From a candidate division FCPU426 bacterium (lineage in GTDB: Bacteria; Oederibacteriota; Muellerivitia; Muellerivitales; Muellerivitaceae): a stretch of DNA of 64,000 nucleotides. Each line of letters begins with the position of its first letter. Position 1 is the stretch's first letter. Shown piece by piece: positions 57,536 to 64,000 of this stretch. A model generated the notes under the pieces. It had not been told where the DNA came from, did no database searches, and saw only the letters and a list, made by a program, of their open reading frames with translations. The position numbers and the translations under genes are program-made. The stretch spans positions 1-64,000 of the forward strand of contig JASHNQ010000033.1 of assembly GCA_030041545.1 (NCBI GenBank), given 5' to 3'.

Positions 57536-58324
57536 ATGGGGCGTTCAGGAGAAAAACCGACGGTTTTGGACGTGGAAAGCGTCACCTTGTCCTTCGGCGG
57601 CTTGGTGGCGGTTGACAACTTTTCCATGGTGCTCCACGAGGGAGAGCTGGCGGGACTTATCGGCCCCAACGGCGCGGGCAAGACCACGGTCTTCAACATC
57701 CTTTCCGGCATCTACCGTCCCCCGGAAGGGGATGTGCGGGTGTTCGGCAAGCCCATCCTGGGGTTGAAACCCCACCAGATCACCCGGCGGGGCCTGGTGC
57801 GGACCTTCCAAAACATCCGGCTTTTCAAGGAACTGACGGTGGAAACCAACATCAAGGTGGCCTTCCACCACGCCCGGCCCTATGGCATCGGCGCGGCCCT
57901 GGTCCAGACCCGGAGGTTCAAGGACGTGGAAAGGGCCTTTGACGGGGAAACGGCCCGGCTGATGGAAGTGCTGGAGCTCGCCCACCGCGCTGGTGCCCTG
58001 GCCGGGGCCCTGCCTTATGGGGACCAGAAAAAACTGGAGATTGCCCGGGCCCTGGCCACGGGCGCCCAAATCCTCCTTTTGGACGAGCCGGCGGCCGGCA
58101 TGAACCCCCAGGAATCCCTGTGGCTCACGCGGGTCATCCAGCGCATCCGCAAGGAGTTCAACCTTTCGGTGCTCCTGATTGAGCACGACATGAAGGTGGT
58201 CATGGGCATCTGCGAGAAGATCCACGTCATGGACCACGGCGTCAAGATCGCGGAAGGAACGCCCAAGGAAATCCAGGAAGACCCGAAGGTCATCGAGGCT
58301 TACCTAGGCATAAAGAAAAAATAG
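57536..58324 (+). CDS. livG: branched-chain amino acid ABC transporter ATPase, LivG type
   Basis: The 262-aa ATPase has Walker A GPNGAGKTT (about 47-55), the LivG-type signature LPYGDQKKLEIARAL, Walker B ILLLDEPAAGMNP and the switch His in LLIEHDMKVVMGIC. The C-terminal ending IQEDPKVIEAYLGIKKK is characteristic of LivG. It energises uptake of branched-chain amino acids or similar substrates with LivF and permeases LivH/LivM. AAGGAG precedes ATG 57536; upstream in-frame codons come from spacer. livF follows after 29 bp. No permease or binding-protein gene is in the window. Confidence 0.94.
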   Translation: MGRSGEKPTVLDVESVTLSFGGLVAVDNFSMVLHEGELAGLIGPNGAGKTTVFNILSGIYRPPEGDVRVFGKPILGLKPHQITRRGLVRTFQNIRLFKELTVETNIKVAFHHARPYGIGAALVQTRRFKDVERAFDGETARLMEVLELAHRAGALAGALPYGDQKKLEIARALATGAQILLLDEPAAGMNPQESLWLTRVIQRIRKEFNLSVLLIEHDMKVVMGICEKIHVMDHGVKIAEGTPKEIQEDPKVIEAYLGIKKK

Positions 58325-58353
58325 TTCCAATTTAGAACTATTGGGAGAACGCC

Positions 58354-59076
58354 GTGAACTCACCCCTACTGGAAATTAAAAACCTCAGTGTGTATTACGA
58401 CGCCATCCAGGCCCTGAGGGGAGTAAGCCTCGCCGTTCCCAAAGGTTCGGTGGCCTGCCTGATCGGCGCCAATGGGGCGGGGAAGACCACGGTTTTACGC
58501 GCCATCTCCGGCATTAAACAACCTAAGAGCGGTGAAATTCTGTTCAAAGGAGAATCCATCGCCCGTTTGGCGCCCCACGTCTTGGTTCAAAAGGGCATCG
58601 TCCAGTGCCCGGAGGGCCGGGGTGTGTTCCCCAACCTGGCCGTCGAGGAAAACCTGGATTTAGGGGCTTACGTGCGCCACGACCCCGCGGGAATCCGGAA
58701 GGATTTGGAGCACGTTTATTCCCTTTTTCCCCGCCTTAAGGAACGGCACAAACAACATGCCGGAACCCTTTCGGGCGGCGAACAGCAAATGCTGGCCATC
58801 GGCCGCGCGCTCATGGCCCGGCCCCAGCTTTTGCTCCTGGACGAGCCTTCCCTGGGCCTGGCGCCCCAAGTCATCGAGCTGATCTTCGACACCATCGCGG
58901 AAATCAACCGGGAAGGGACCACCATCCTTTTGGTGGAGCAAAACGCCCAGCTGGCCCTGGAGGCCTCCTCCTACGCTTACGTGCTTGAAACGGGTGATAT
59001 CATCCTGGAGGGGGAAGCTTCCAAGGTTTTGGAAGACCCCAAGGTCCAGCGGGCCTACCTGGGGGAAGTGGTTTAA
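58354..59076 (+). CDS. livF: branched-chain amino acid ABC transporter ATPase, LivF type
   Basis: The 240-aa ATPase has Walker A GANGAGKTT (about 36-44), QCPEGRGVFPNLAVEENL (a LivF hallmark), signature LSGGEQQMLAIGRAL, Walker B LLLLDEPSLGLAP and the C-terminal EDPKVQRAYLGE. It forms the ATPase heterodimer with LivG, encoded 29 bp upstream. The start is GTG 58354 with GGAG six bases upstream. A TPR-protein gene begins four bases after its stop. Confidence 0.95.
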   Translation: MNSPLLEIKNLSVYYDAIQALRGVSLAVPKGSVACLIGANGAGKTTVLRAISGIKQPKSGEILFKGESIARLAPHVLVQKGIVQCPEGRGVFPNLAVEENLDLGAYVRHDPAGIRKDLEHVYSLFPRLKERHKQHAGTLSGGEQQMLAIGRALMARPQLLLLDEPSLGLAPQVIELIFDTIAEINREGTTILLVEQNAQLALEASSYAYVLETGDIILEGEASKVLEDPKVQRAYLGEVV

Positions 59077-59080
59077 AGAC

Positions 59081-59509
59081 ATGCGAAAACTGAATTATAC
59101 CGCCATCGGAATGTTCCTTTTTTCGGGAATAACGGCCGTCGCGTCAGCCCAAAACGACCATTACCCCCAATATGTCGAAAAGGGGAACAAGGCATTGGAC
59201 GGTGAAAAATACGATTTGGCCGTCGAATACTATAATTCGGCCATCGACGACAACCCGGACTGCTGGCAGGCCTACGTGGGTTTGGGAAATTGCTCTTATT
59301 ACCAAAAGAAATACAAGGAGTCCCTCAAGAATTACGAGAAAGCCCTGAAGATGGATCCGGATAACAGCGAGTTGGTCAAATTCGTCCAGTTTTTAAGGGC
59401 CAAGATAGGGCCCTCGGCGCTTCCCACGCCCACCCCCGTTTCCCCGGCCCTTCCTGCCGGACTTCCGGCCCTTCCACCCCCTGGTTCCACGCTTCCTCCG
59501 CCCAAATAA
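59081..59509 (+). CDS. exported TPR-repeat protein 1
   Basis: The 142-aa protein has a signal peptide (AIGMFLFSGITAVASAQN) and about two to three TPR motifs (YVEKGNKALDGEKYDLAVEYYNSAI, then CWQAYVGLGNCSYYQKKYKESLKNYEKAL). A Pro/Leu-rich tail of about 30 residues follows. It resembles the TPR halves of the two genes downstream but lacks their beta-barrel domain, so it is either the ancestral short form or a truncated paralog. It follows livF by four bases, but co-function is doubtful. Confidence 0.75.
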   Translation: MRKLNYTAIGMFLFSGITAVASAQNDHYPQYVEKGNKALDGEKYDLAVEYYNSAIDDNPDCWQAYVGLGNCSYYQKKYKESLKNYEKALKMDPDNSELVKFVQFLRAKIGPSALPTPTPVSPALPAGLPALPPPGSTLPPPK

Positions 59510-59682
59510 TTTCAGTTTTGAATTTACATTCAAGTTTCCATGTTGTTGTTATAATCATTGTGTTTTTCCCCAGCCTCGTTTGCCGACGAGACCCATTCCA
59601 TGTAGGCAATTTAACGTTTACGGTTGCAGCCGGTTTTAAAGGGTTTTGGTTGAGCCGCTCAATATTTGAAAAGGATAAAATC

Positions 59683-60732
59683 ATGAAAAACGCAAGGCTT
59701 GTTGTGGCTTTGTCGGTCCTATTCCTCGGCTGGGCGGGCTTCTCTTCAGCGCAGGACCAAGCCCTGTCCTATTACAACGCCGGCAACACTTTTTATTCCC
59801 AGCAGAACTACGACCAGGCTACCCGCTACTACCAATACGCGACCCAGTTGAACCCCAACCTCTGGCAGGCTTACCAAGGATTGGGGAACTGCTATTACGC
59901 CAAGGGGGACAAGGCGACCTCCCTCACGGATTACCAAAAAGCCCTGGCCCTTAACCCCAACAATCCCCAACTTTCCCAATTTGTCCAAACCCTCCAGCCC
60001 CAGGCGTCCTCGCCCGGCGGGACCAACCCCTCTAGTGGCTCTTCCACTGACAATGCGGCCGCATCCTCCTCGCTCGCCGGCTCCGGGTTCAACCCCAATT
60101 TACCCCGCCAAGGGAAGATTTTATTCGAGATCGAAGACTCGGATTGGGTCGGCGGCTGGGACGACTTGGACAATATTTATGGGGGGACTATTGTCTCCTC
60201 CAGCTCCGACGTCGTTGGGTTTAAATTAGGCCTTGGAGCCGCCTACGTTTTCTCCCCGAATTTTCAATTGGGCGTCAAACTTCAATACCTTGTAAAGGAA
60301 GCGGAGTCCGTATCAACATCGATTGATGGGATCCCCGAAACAGACCTATGGAACGAATCCGCCTTCGGAGGGGCTGTTGTGGCGGATGGAGTTTTCCCCC
60401 TCGGCGACGGGGTCAATTTTATTGGAAGCCTAGAGGGAGGCTTTTACACCCTGGTGGGAAGCACTGTTACGGGTACGACGGCATATGGAACCGCAACGGA
60501 GAATTTATCCGCGAGCAGCCCGGGAGGAATGATTTCAGCGGGGATCGAATTTTTAATGGATTCCAAAAAAACTTGGACCTTGGATTTAGGGCTGGATTAC
60601 CAATTTCTCTCATTCTCGCCCGTTACGGCCACATATAACGGCCAAAGCGAAACGGCGACGAACGCGTCAGGCGGGAATGCCAGCCTGGATTTCTCGGGCG
60701 TGGGTCTTTTCTTGGCAGCCCGATTGTATTAA
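59683..60732 (+). CDS. TPR plus outer-membrane beta-barrel protein A
   Basis: The 349-aa product has a signal peptide (VVALSVLFLGWAGFSSAQD) and TPR repeats at about 25-100 (YYNAGNTFYSQQNYDQATRYYQYATQLNPNLWQAYQGLG). A Ser/Gly/Pro linker follows, then a C-terminal beta-barrel of aromatic strands (GFKLGLGAAYVFSPNFQLGVKLQYL, LDLGLDYQFLSF, GVGLFLAARLY ending in Tyr). The TPR part would sit in the periplasm and the barrel in the outer membrane. The TPR-encoding DNA is almost identical to that of the next gene, but the barrels differ. ATG 59683 starts the frame. Confidence 0.82.
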   Translation: MKNARLVVALSVLFLGWAGFSSAQDQALSYYNAGNTFYSQQNYDQATRYYQYATQLNPNLWQAYQGLGNCYYAKGDKATSLTDYQKALALNPNNPQLSQFVQTLQPQASSPGGTNPSSGSSTDNAAASSSLAGSGFNPNLPRQGKILFEIEDSDWVGGWDDLDNIYGGTIVSSSSDVVGFKLGLGAAYVFSPNFQLGVKLQYLVKEAESVSTSIDGIPETDLWNESAFGGAVVADGVFPLGDGVNFIGSLEGGFYTLVGSTVTGTTAYGTATENLSASSPGGMISAGIEFLMDSKKTWTLDLGLDYQFLSFSPVTATYNGQSETATNASGGNASLDFSGVGLFLAARLY

Positions 60733-60885
60733 GAGCCGGTAACAAAATTCCACCAGACCCTCGCCCCTTGGGGGAGAGGGCAGGGTGAGGGGTGTCTAAA
60801 ACCTGGGAAATCACCCTCATCCCAACCTTCTCCCCTCAAGGGAGAAGGGGAAAAAGGATTCAAAATCAAATTTTGTTACCGGCTC
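60733..60885. mobile_element. 153-bp palindromic element, third TIR type
   Basis: GAGCCGGTAACAAAATT at the left end is the exact reverse complement of the right end. The core matches that of 36894-37068 closely. TAA stands on both sides (60730-60732 and 60886-60888), a possible 3-bp target duplication that supplies the stop codon of the upstream gene. Confidence 0.75.
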
Positions 60886-60935
60886 TAAATCACCTCCATT
60901 CGCCTAAGCGTATGGCCCTCTTTAAAGGGGGGGTT

Positions 60936-61973
60936 ATGAAAAAAACTCAATGGGCCTTGATGCTTTTTGTAACCGCCTTCGGGCTCACAGGGCCCTCGGC
61001 GGCGCAGGACCAGTCCGCGTCCTATTACAACGCCGGCAACACCTTTTATTCCCAGCAGAATTACGACCAGGCCATCCGCTACTACCAATACGCCACCCAG
61101 TTGAACCCCAACCTCTGGCAGGCTTACCAAGGATTGGGGAACTGCTATTACGCCAAGGGGGACAAAGCGACGGCCCTCACGGATTACCAAAAGGCCCTGG
61201 CTATCAATCCCAACAACCCCCAGGTGACCTCCTTCGTCCAATCCCTGCAAGCGCAGGCGGGTCCAGCGCCGCAGTCCTCCAACAACGGGCCGGTCGCGCA
61301 AACCGCCTCCCTTTCGACAACGTCCGGAAACCCTAAGTTTGAGTTGGATATCTTGGCGGGGGGATCCTTTGTCCTCAGTGGCGAGTCTCCGGCGGCCAAC
61401 GCGGAGGGGGTTACCGTCAGTTTGGCGGGGGGATACGGCATCGGCCTTGGCGGCGGTGTGGGGGCCTACTATGCCCTTGGCCCCGATCTTTCGATCGGCG
61501 CCAACTTTGCGTACTATGCCTACAGCGCCACCTACACTTATGAATTTCCCTCCCTGGAGGGGATTAGCGGAGGCGTCACCGAATCGGCTAGTTCGAGTAA
61601 CTTGGAAATGGTTGCCGCTGCTAAGTATCACCTTCACGGAAACCCCAACCTGAAGCCTTATCTTCTAGGCGGGTTGGGTATGGCCAATGTCACCTCGTCC
61701 GGGTCTGTTACGGAAGTGGTTTCGGGAATAGGGGGCGAGGGGGAAAAGCTTCCTTCGGTTTCCTCTTTTTGTCCTATGGTTCAAATTGGTGGAGGCATTG
61801 AAATTCCCGCGGGAAAGGACATGAATTTCCTCGCGGAAGGCAAATTTAATTTCATTTTCGTCGGCAGCACGAGCCAGAGTGTCACTGCTTCGGGGGTCAC
61901 AGGGAACCAGACTTACGCAGGCTACACGTTCATTGAATTTCCAATCAACGTGGGACTCGATTTTAATTTGTAG
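60936..61973 (+). CDS. TPR plus outer-membrane beta-barrel protein B
   Basis: The 345-aa paralog of the preceding gene has a signal peptide (ALMLFVTAFGLTGPSAAQD) and a TPR block almost identical in DNA to the upstream gene. A Gln/Ala/Ser linker follows, then a distinct beta-barrel (VSLAGGYGIGLGGGVGAYYALGPDLSIGANFAYYAYSATYTYEFP, read as three strands; IEFPINVGLDFNL at the end). ATG 60936 is chosen for AAAGGGGGGG upstream. The near-identical TPR halves with unlike barrels suggest gene conversion or domain swapping. A terminator follows. Confidence 0.82.
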   Translation: MKKTQWALMLFVTAFGLTGPSAAQDQSASYYNAGNTFYSQQNYDQAIRYYQYATQLNPNLWQAYQGLGNCYYAKGDKATALTDYQKALAINPNNPQVTSFVQSLQAQAGPAPQSSNNGPVAQTASLSTTSGNPKFELDILAGGSFVLSGESPAANAEGVTVSLAGGYGIGLGGGVGAYYALGPDLSIGANFAYYAYSATYTYEFPSLEGISGGVTESASSSNLEMVAAAKYHLHGNPNLKPYLLGGLGMANVTSSGSVTEVVSGIGGEGEKLPSVSSFCPMVQIGGGIEIPAGKDMNFLAEGKFNFIFVGSTSQSVTASGVTGNQTYAGYTFIEFPINVGLDFNL

Positions 61974-61997
61974 CCTTCGAAAAAAGCATTGTTGGCA

Positions 61998-62036
61998 AAA
62001 CCCCGTTCCAGGCGGCTGGAGCGGGGTTTTGTTTTT
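61998..62036 (+). terminator. intrinsic terminator after TPR/barrel gene B
   Basis: CAAAACCCCG and CGGGGTTTTG form the stem with a short GGC/GCT inner part, followed by TTTTT. It separates this gene from resB. The remaining spacer to 62235 holds a GCGAAGCCCGGTTCATG stretch but no gene. Confidence 0.85.
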
Positions 62037-62235
62037 GGCCCAAGTCCCTTGTGCCGCTCCGCCTCCGCCCGTAAGATACTCCCTCCTAAAAAACAAGTTT
62101 TTTCCATTGAAATTATCTAACAAGGCGAAGCCCGGTTCATGAAACGAGAGCGACACTTTTCAGGGCCTTCGGCTCTATTAATGTAGAACAGGGTGAGTTC
62201 CAAGTTGAACGGCAAAACGGCTCCTGGGAGTTGGC

Positions 62236-63696
62236 TTGAATCCCTTTAAAGAAAACAAAATCCTCCGGTTCCTGGGTTCGGTGAAGCTGGCCCTGCCCAT
62301 GCTGCTCATCCTGGCGGCGCTTTTGGCCACGGGCACCATCGTGGAATCCCGCTTTTCCACGGCCGTGGCCAAGCGCTTCGTTTACGGCACCTGGTGGTTC
62401 GGCGGTTTCCTGATGCTTTTGGCCGTGAACCTCTTCTGCTCGGCTTTTTCCCGCTTTCCCTGGAAGAAATACCAGACGGGCTTTGTCATTACCCACCTGG
62501 GGATCATCCTCCTCCTAGCCGGGTCGCTCATCACCCAACAGTTGGGCAAGGACGGGCAGATCGCCCTCAAGGAGGGCGCCGAAGGGCACGTTTTCCAGGA
62601 GGAAAACCCCACGCTTCTGTACCAGGTGAACGACGGGCCCATCAACGCCCTCCCGGCCTCTTTCCCTTTCCGGGCCCCTTCCCCCGACCATCCCTTGATG
62701 GTGCACTTGCCGGGCGACGGGCTGTTGATGGTGGACCAGTTTTACCTGAACGCCCAAAGGATGGTCACGGGCCGAAACGCCGAAAAAGGGGAAAAAGGGT
62801 TCCCGGCCCTGCGGCTGAAATTGGACAGTTCCTTCGTGCACGAGGACCAGTGGCTTTTCCTGGGCGGCGCGGACAACGGCGGGTTCGACGGGCTCACCGC
62901 AGGGAAGCTGGACCTGGGGCCCGCCTCGGCCTTCTTTGAGAAGGAGGGGGACTGGAAAAAGGACTTGTCCCAGGGGGCCAAGGACGTTCCGGACAACGCC
63001 CTGGCCCTGCTGCTGGCCCCCGATGGGAGCCTGAAGTACCAAACGCGCTTCCACGGCAAGTTCGACTCCCCCCAGCCCCTGGCCCTGGACACGGCCTATG
63101 CCACAGGCTGGATGGACATGCAATTCACCGTGCCGGAACGTTTGGACAACGCCCTGCCCGAGGAAACCTACGAGTCCCAGCCCTTTCCCTACCAAAAAGA
63201 CCTCCAGCCGGCCCTGCACTATGAGGTGTTGAAGGGCGCGGCCACCCAGGAGGGGTGGCTGGGCTACCAATCCGCGCCGGTTTCCTTTACCCTGTCCCAG
63301 GGGCAGACCTTCGCCCTGGCCTATGGGCCCCAGCAAATCGACCTGCCCTTCATGTTGCACCTGGTCAAGTTCAAGGTGGGGTTCGACCCGGGCACGGACA
63401 AGCCGGCCTCCTACGCCAGCGACATCTTTTATATGGACCCGGTGAAGGGCGTCCAAGCACCGGCCCACATCACCATGAACGAGCCCCTGCATTTCATGGG
63501 CTACACGGTATACCAGGCCAGCTACGAGGCTGAGCCCGACGGCAGCTATGTTTCGGTCTTTTCCGTGGGGAAGGACCCCGGCATCTGGATGAAGTACGGG
63601 GGAGCCATCGTTCTGGTATTGGGCATCATTTTCATGTTCTGGTTCAAGAACCCGGCGTGGAACAAGAGGGAGACGGATGAACAAGGCAAATTTTGA
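62236..63696 (+). CDS. resB: ResB-like cytochrome c biogenesis protein
   Basis: The 486-aa membrane protein has three N-terminal helices (LALPMLLILAALLATGTIV, GGFLMLLAVNLFCSAF, FVITHLGIILLLAGSLI), a large extracytoplasmic domain (about 100-450) and a final helix (GAIVLVLGIIFMFWF). The helix 1-3 pattern with GSVKLALPMLL, then ITHLGIILLLAGSLI, and the C-terminal EPLHFMGYTVYQASYE are typical of ResB/CcsB. It works with CcsA to deliver and attach haem to c-type cytochromes; the gene starting at 63797 is ccsA-like, consistent with that. The start is TTG 62236 with GGGAG upstream. Confidence 0.9.
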   Translation: MNPFKENKILRFLGSVKLALPMLLILAALLATGTIVESRFSTAVAKRFVYGTWWFGGFLMLLAVNLFCSAFSRFPWKKYQTGFVITHLGIILLLAGSLITQQLGKDGQIALKEGAEGHVFQEENPTLLYQVNDGPINALPASFPFRAPSPDHPLMVHLPGDGLLMVDQFYLNAQRMVTGRNAEKGEKGFPALRLKLDSSFVHEDQWLFLGGADNGGFDGLTAGKLDLGPASAFFEKEGDWKKDLSQGAKDVPDNALALLLAPDGSLKYQTRFHGKFDSPQPLALDTAYATGWMDMQFTVPERLDNALPEETYESQPFPYQKDLQPALHYEVLKGAATQEGWLGYQSAPVSFTLSQGQTFALAYGPQQIDLPFMLHLVKFKVGFDPGTDKPASYASDIFYMDPVKGVQAPAHITMNEPLHFMGYTVYQASYEAEPDGSYVSVFSVGKDPGIWMKYGGAIVLVLGIIFMFWFKNPAWNKRETDEQGKF

Positions 63697-63764
63697 GTTC
63701 TCAATTTTGAATTATGAATTATGGAAATTTTTTCCAACGAGGCGGAAAAATTTTTTAAAAGAAA

Positions 63765-63798
63765 ATCCATCCATCCGTGTTCATCCGTGTTCATTCGT
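63765..63798. repeat. tandem TCATCCGTGT repeats
   Basis: CCATCCATCCGTGT, TCATCCGTGT and TCATTCGTGG follow one another with a 10-bp period in the resB-ccsA spacer. The GTG start proposed for the next gene lies in the last unit. Confidence 0.7.
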
Positions 63799-64000
63799 GG
63801 CAAAAATTTCCGTTCTTTTTGTTTTTCTTTTCTGTGGTTCCGTTTTGGCCGGGGAATTGGATTTCAAGACCCTCGCCCTCATCCCCATCCAGGAAAACGG
63901 CCGGGTGAAGCCCCTGGACACCTTCGCCCGCGAGAGCGTGCGGTTCGTGACCGGCCATGAGTCCCTGGACGGCCAAAACGCGCTGGGCACGGTCCTGGAC
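63797..64000 (+). CDS. CcsA/ResC-like cytochrome c assembly protein, N-terminus
   Basis: The frame is open to the window end (68 codons). It has a signal-like hydrophobic start (ISVLFVFLFCGSVLAGE) and then FKTLALIPIQENGRVKPLDTFARESVRFVTGHE. The I-P-x-Q-x-x-G-R-x-K-P-L-D-T-x-A-R-E motif is typical of the periplasmic N-terminal part of large CcsA/ResC-type cytochrome c assembly proteins. This fits its place right after resB. The start at GTG 63797 is in a TCATTCGTGG repeat without a clear Shine-Dalgarno, so it is provisional. Confidence 0.75.
   Translation, partial: MAKISVLFVFLFCGSVLAGELDFKTLALIPIQENGRVKPLDTFARESVRFVTGHESLDGQNALGTVLD

Noticed and set aside
62515..63684. 389-codon open frame on the minus strand
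   Set aside because: It is antisense to resB, whose membrane and C-terminal motifs are clear.

Overview
The window is chromosomal DNA of a GC-rich, Gram-negative-type bacterium. It encodes outer-membrane beta-barrels, many lipoboxes, a ResB/CcsA-type cytochrome c maturation locus and Thr/Pro-rich lipoproteins carrying NHL repeats. Dispersed palindromic intergenic repeats are abundant. I cannot assign the organism from sequence alone; the T/P-rich NHL lipoproteins and repeat-rich spacers suggest a poorly cultivated lineage rather than a model phylum.

Layout. Positions 1-5.3 kb are housekeeping or envelope genes: peroxiredoxin, a CrtC-like hydratase divergent from a GT2 glycosyltransferase, DUF1844, DUF6062 and a lipoprotein. 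Two minus-strand tRNA-Ser genes follow (GCU at 5.6 kb, UGA at 6.1 kb).

The tRNA-Ser(UGA) gene is the left boundary of a tandem genomic island, 6.1-35.6 kb. A 41-bp piece of the tRNA (5' end to anticodon loop) recurs exactly at 11.39 kb and with one mismatch at 35.58 kb. Island 1 (5.3 kb) carries the only integrase, a GNAT toxin with a hybrid antitoxin, and AT-rich cargo. Island 2 (24 kb) has no integrase but ends in a right-end module homologous to that of island 1. It holds two DUF4143 ATPases near its two ends, a truncated TOTE-type primase-helicase, a SWIM/SNF2 helicase cassette, a satellite-repeat block, a Zn-ribbon/TcmP/three-Cys/wHTH-TIR-like cassette, and a type III-like restriction-modification operon. 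That operon contains an AlbA/ATPase regulator and ends in DarT-DarG. An orphan AbiEi-type antitoxin lies beyond it. The island therefore reads as a layered defence or conflict island.

35.8-64 kb returns to core genes: prmC, NUDIX, dCMP deaminase, a DUF2156 protein, NERD, serS, thiamine-binding protein, an exported beta-carbonic anhydrase and alanine dehydrogenase. A duplicated series of beta-barrels and NHL lipoproteins (46.6-52.3 kb) follows. Then come a DCC/lipase-maturation-factor fusion, a methyltransferase, a HAD phosphatase, livG-livF, three TPR exported proteins (two fused to beta-barrels), resB, and the start of a ccsA-like gene cut by the window end.

Mobile small elements: at least four palindromic elements of about 150-175 bp share a GC-rich core but carry different terminal inverted repeats. 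One (20237-20396) is flanked by a perfect 8-bp target duplication. No transposase for them is in the window.
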